DNA of 6,298 nt, taken from positions 1 through 6,298 of the forward strand of contig JANYBA010000217.1 in NCBI GenBank assembly GCA_025360985.1, read 5' to 3'. Both the position numbers and the translations under genes were made by a program. Source of the DNA: Gammaproteobacteria bacterium. GTDB lineage: Bacteria > Pseudomonadota > Gammaproteobacteria > Xanthomonadales > Xanthomonadaceae. Below the pieces are notes generated by a model. It saw only the letters and a program-made list of their open reading frames with translations. It was not told where the DNA came from and searched no databases. Positions 6,172 to 6,298 of this stretch are shown piece after piece. The stretch's first letter is position 1. Every line of letters begins with the position of its first letter.

Positions 6172-6298
6172 GAGTCGGCGCCCTCTGTGGTCCCAGCCGC
6201 GCCGCCAAAGCCGACGCACGGCGCGGATTCGCATTCCATCGCCGTGCTGCCGTTCGTCAACATGTCCGACGACAAGGAGAACGAATACTTTTCCGAAG
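5845..6298 (+). CDS. Membrane-anchored TolB-like/TPR family protein, N-terminal fragment (fifth array member)
   Basis: This is a real gene that is cut by the right edge: 151 complete codons, open to base 6298. The ATG overlaps the previous TGA as ATGA and begins MSLIAELQRR. Residues 1-71 match the second gene at 56 positions. Membrane segments lie at about 17-37, 43-65 and 84-103, ending in YGQPAFRKG as in the second and fourth genes. Helix 2 (LLTMLGFPIVMLLTWVIDLTPEG) differs most. A Pro/Ala-rich linker (about 110-129, SAPSVVPAAPPKPTHG) leads into the first strand of the TolB-like domain, SIAVLPFVNMSDDKENEYFS. The next residue is Glu where all three complete copies have Asp. No Shine-Dalgarno is evident, so initiation probably depends on ribosomes finishing the previous gene. 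The rest of the TolB-like domain and a TPR region are expected beyond the window. Confidence 0.92.
   Translation, partial: MSLIAELQRRKVFKVGATYLVVAWLAVQAASIAFPAFDAPAWALRVFILLTMLGFPIVMLLTWVIDLTPEGVKVDPDVSSNKGVYVGAALLMALALSWYFYGQPAFRKGESAPSVVPAAPPKPTHGADSHSIAVLPFVNMSDDKENEYFSE

Noticed and set aside
1..6298. Mobile element, CRISPR array or phase-variation repeats as an explanation for the repetition
   Set aside because: No transposase, terminal inverted repeats, short regularly spaced repeats or homopolymer/microsatellite tracts were seen. The repetition is gene-length and coding.

Overview
The window is fully coding on the + strand. It holds a head-to-tail run of five related genes with no gap longer than one base: a 3' fragment (1-354), three complete genes (356-2197, 2188-4047, 4049-5848) and a 5' fragment running off the right edge (5845-6298). 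No RNA gene, insertion sequence, CRISPR array, terminator or intergenic promoter is visible. The base composition is GC-rich, and the codons TTA, CTA and TCA look scarce. Together with the protein family, this suggests a Gammaproteobacterium, perhaps near Xanthomonadales (Lysobacter/Rhodanobacter/Dokdonella-like). That placement is inference from recalled family distribution, not from a marker gene.

The complete proteins (613, 619 and 599 residues) share one architecture. An N-terminus starting MSLIAEL(K/Q)RR is followed by three predicted membrane helices, a flexible Ala/Pro-rich linker, a TolB-N/FlgO-like alpha/beta domain of about 125 residues, and a long helical TPR-type region. Each ends in a tail with a pair of cysteines. 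The positive-inside rule puts the N-terminus in the cytoplasm and everything after helix 3 in the periplasm. None carries a cyclase, kinase, GGDEF or DNA-binding domain, so they look like inner-membrane-anchored periplasmic scaffold or sensor proteins without a catalytic output of their own. The actual function is unknown.

Junctions are extremely tight: TGA-C-ATG twice, one 10-base overlap with a good Shine-Dalgarno, and one ATGA overlap. This implies one polycistronic message with coupled translation. The main promoter must lie upstream of the window.

The most interesting signal is mosaicism. The second gene resembles the fourth in its membrane module (63/71 identical residues) but resembles the third in its TolB-like domain (84/125, versus 60/125 with the fourth). 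The ranking of relatives therefore swaps along the protein. Short exact DNA repeats between copies fit recent recombination or gene conversion. The array looks like a locus where one membrane/TolB/TPR scaffold gene has been duplicated repeatedly and its modules reshuffled, with TPR regions and tails diverging most.
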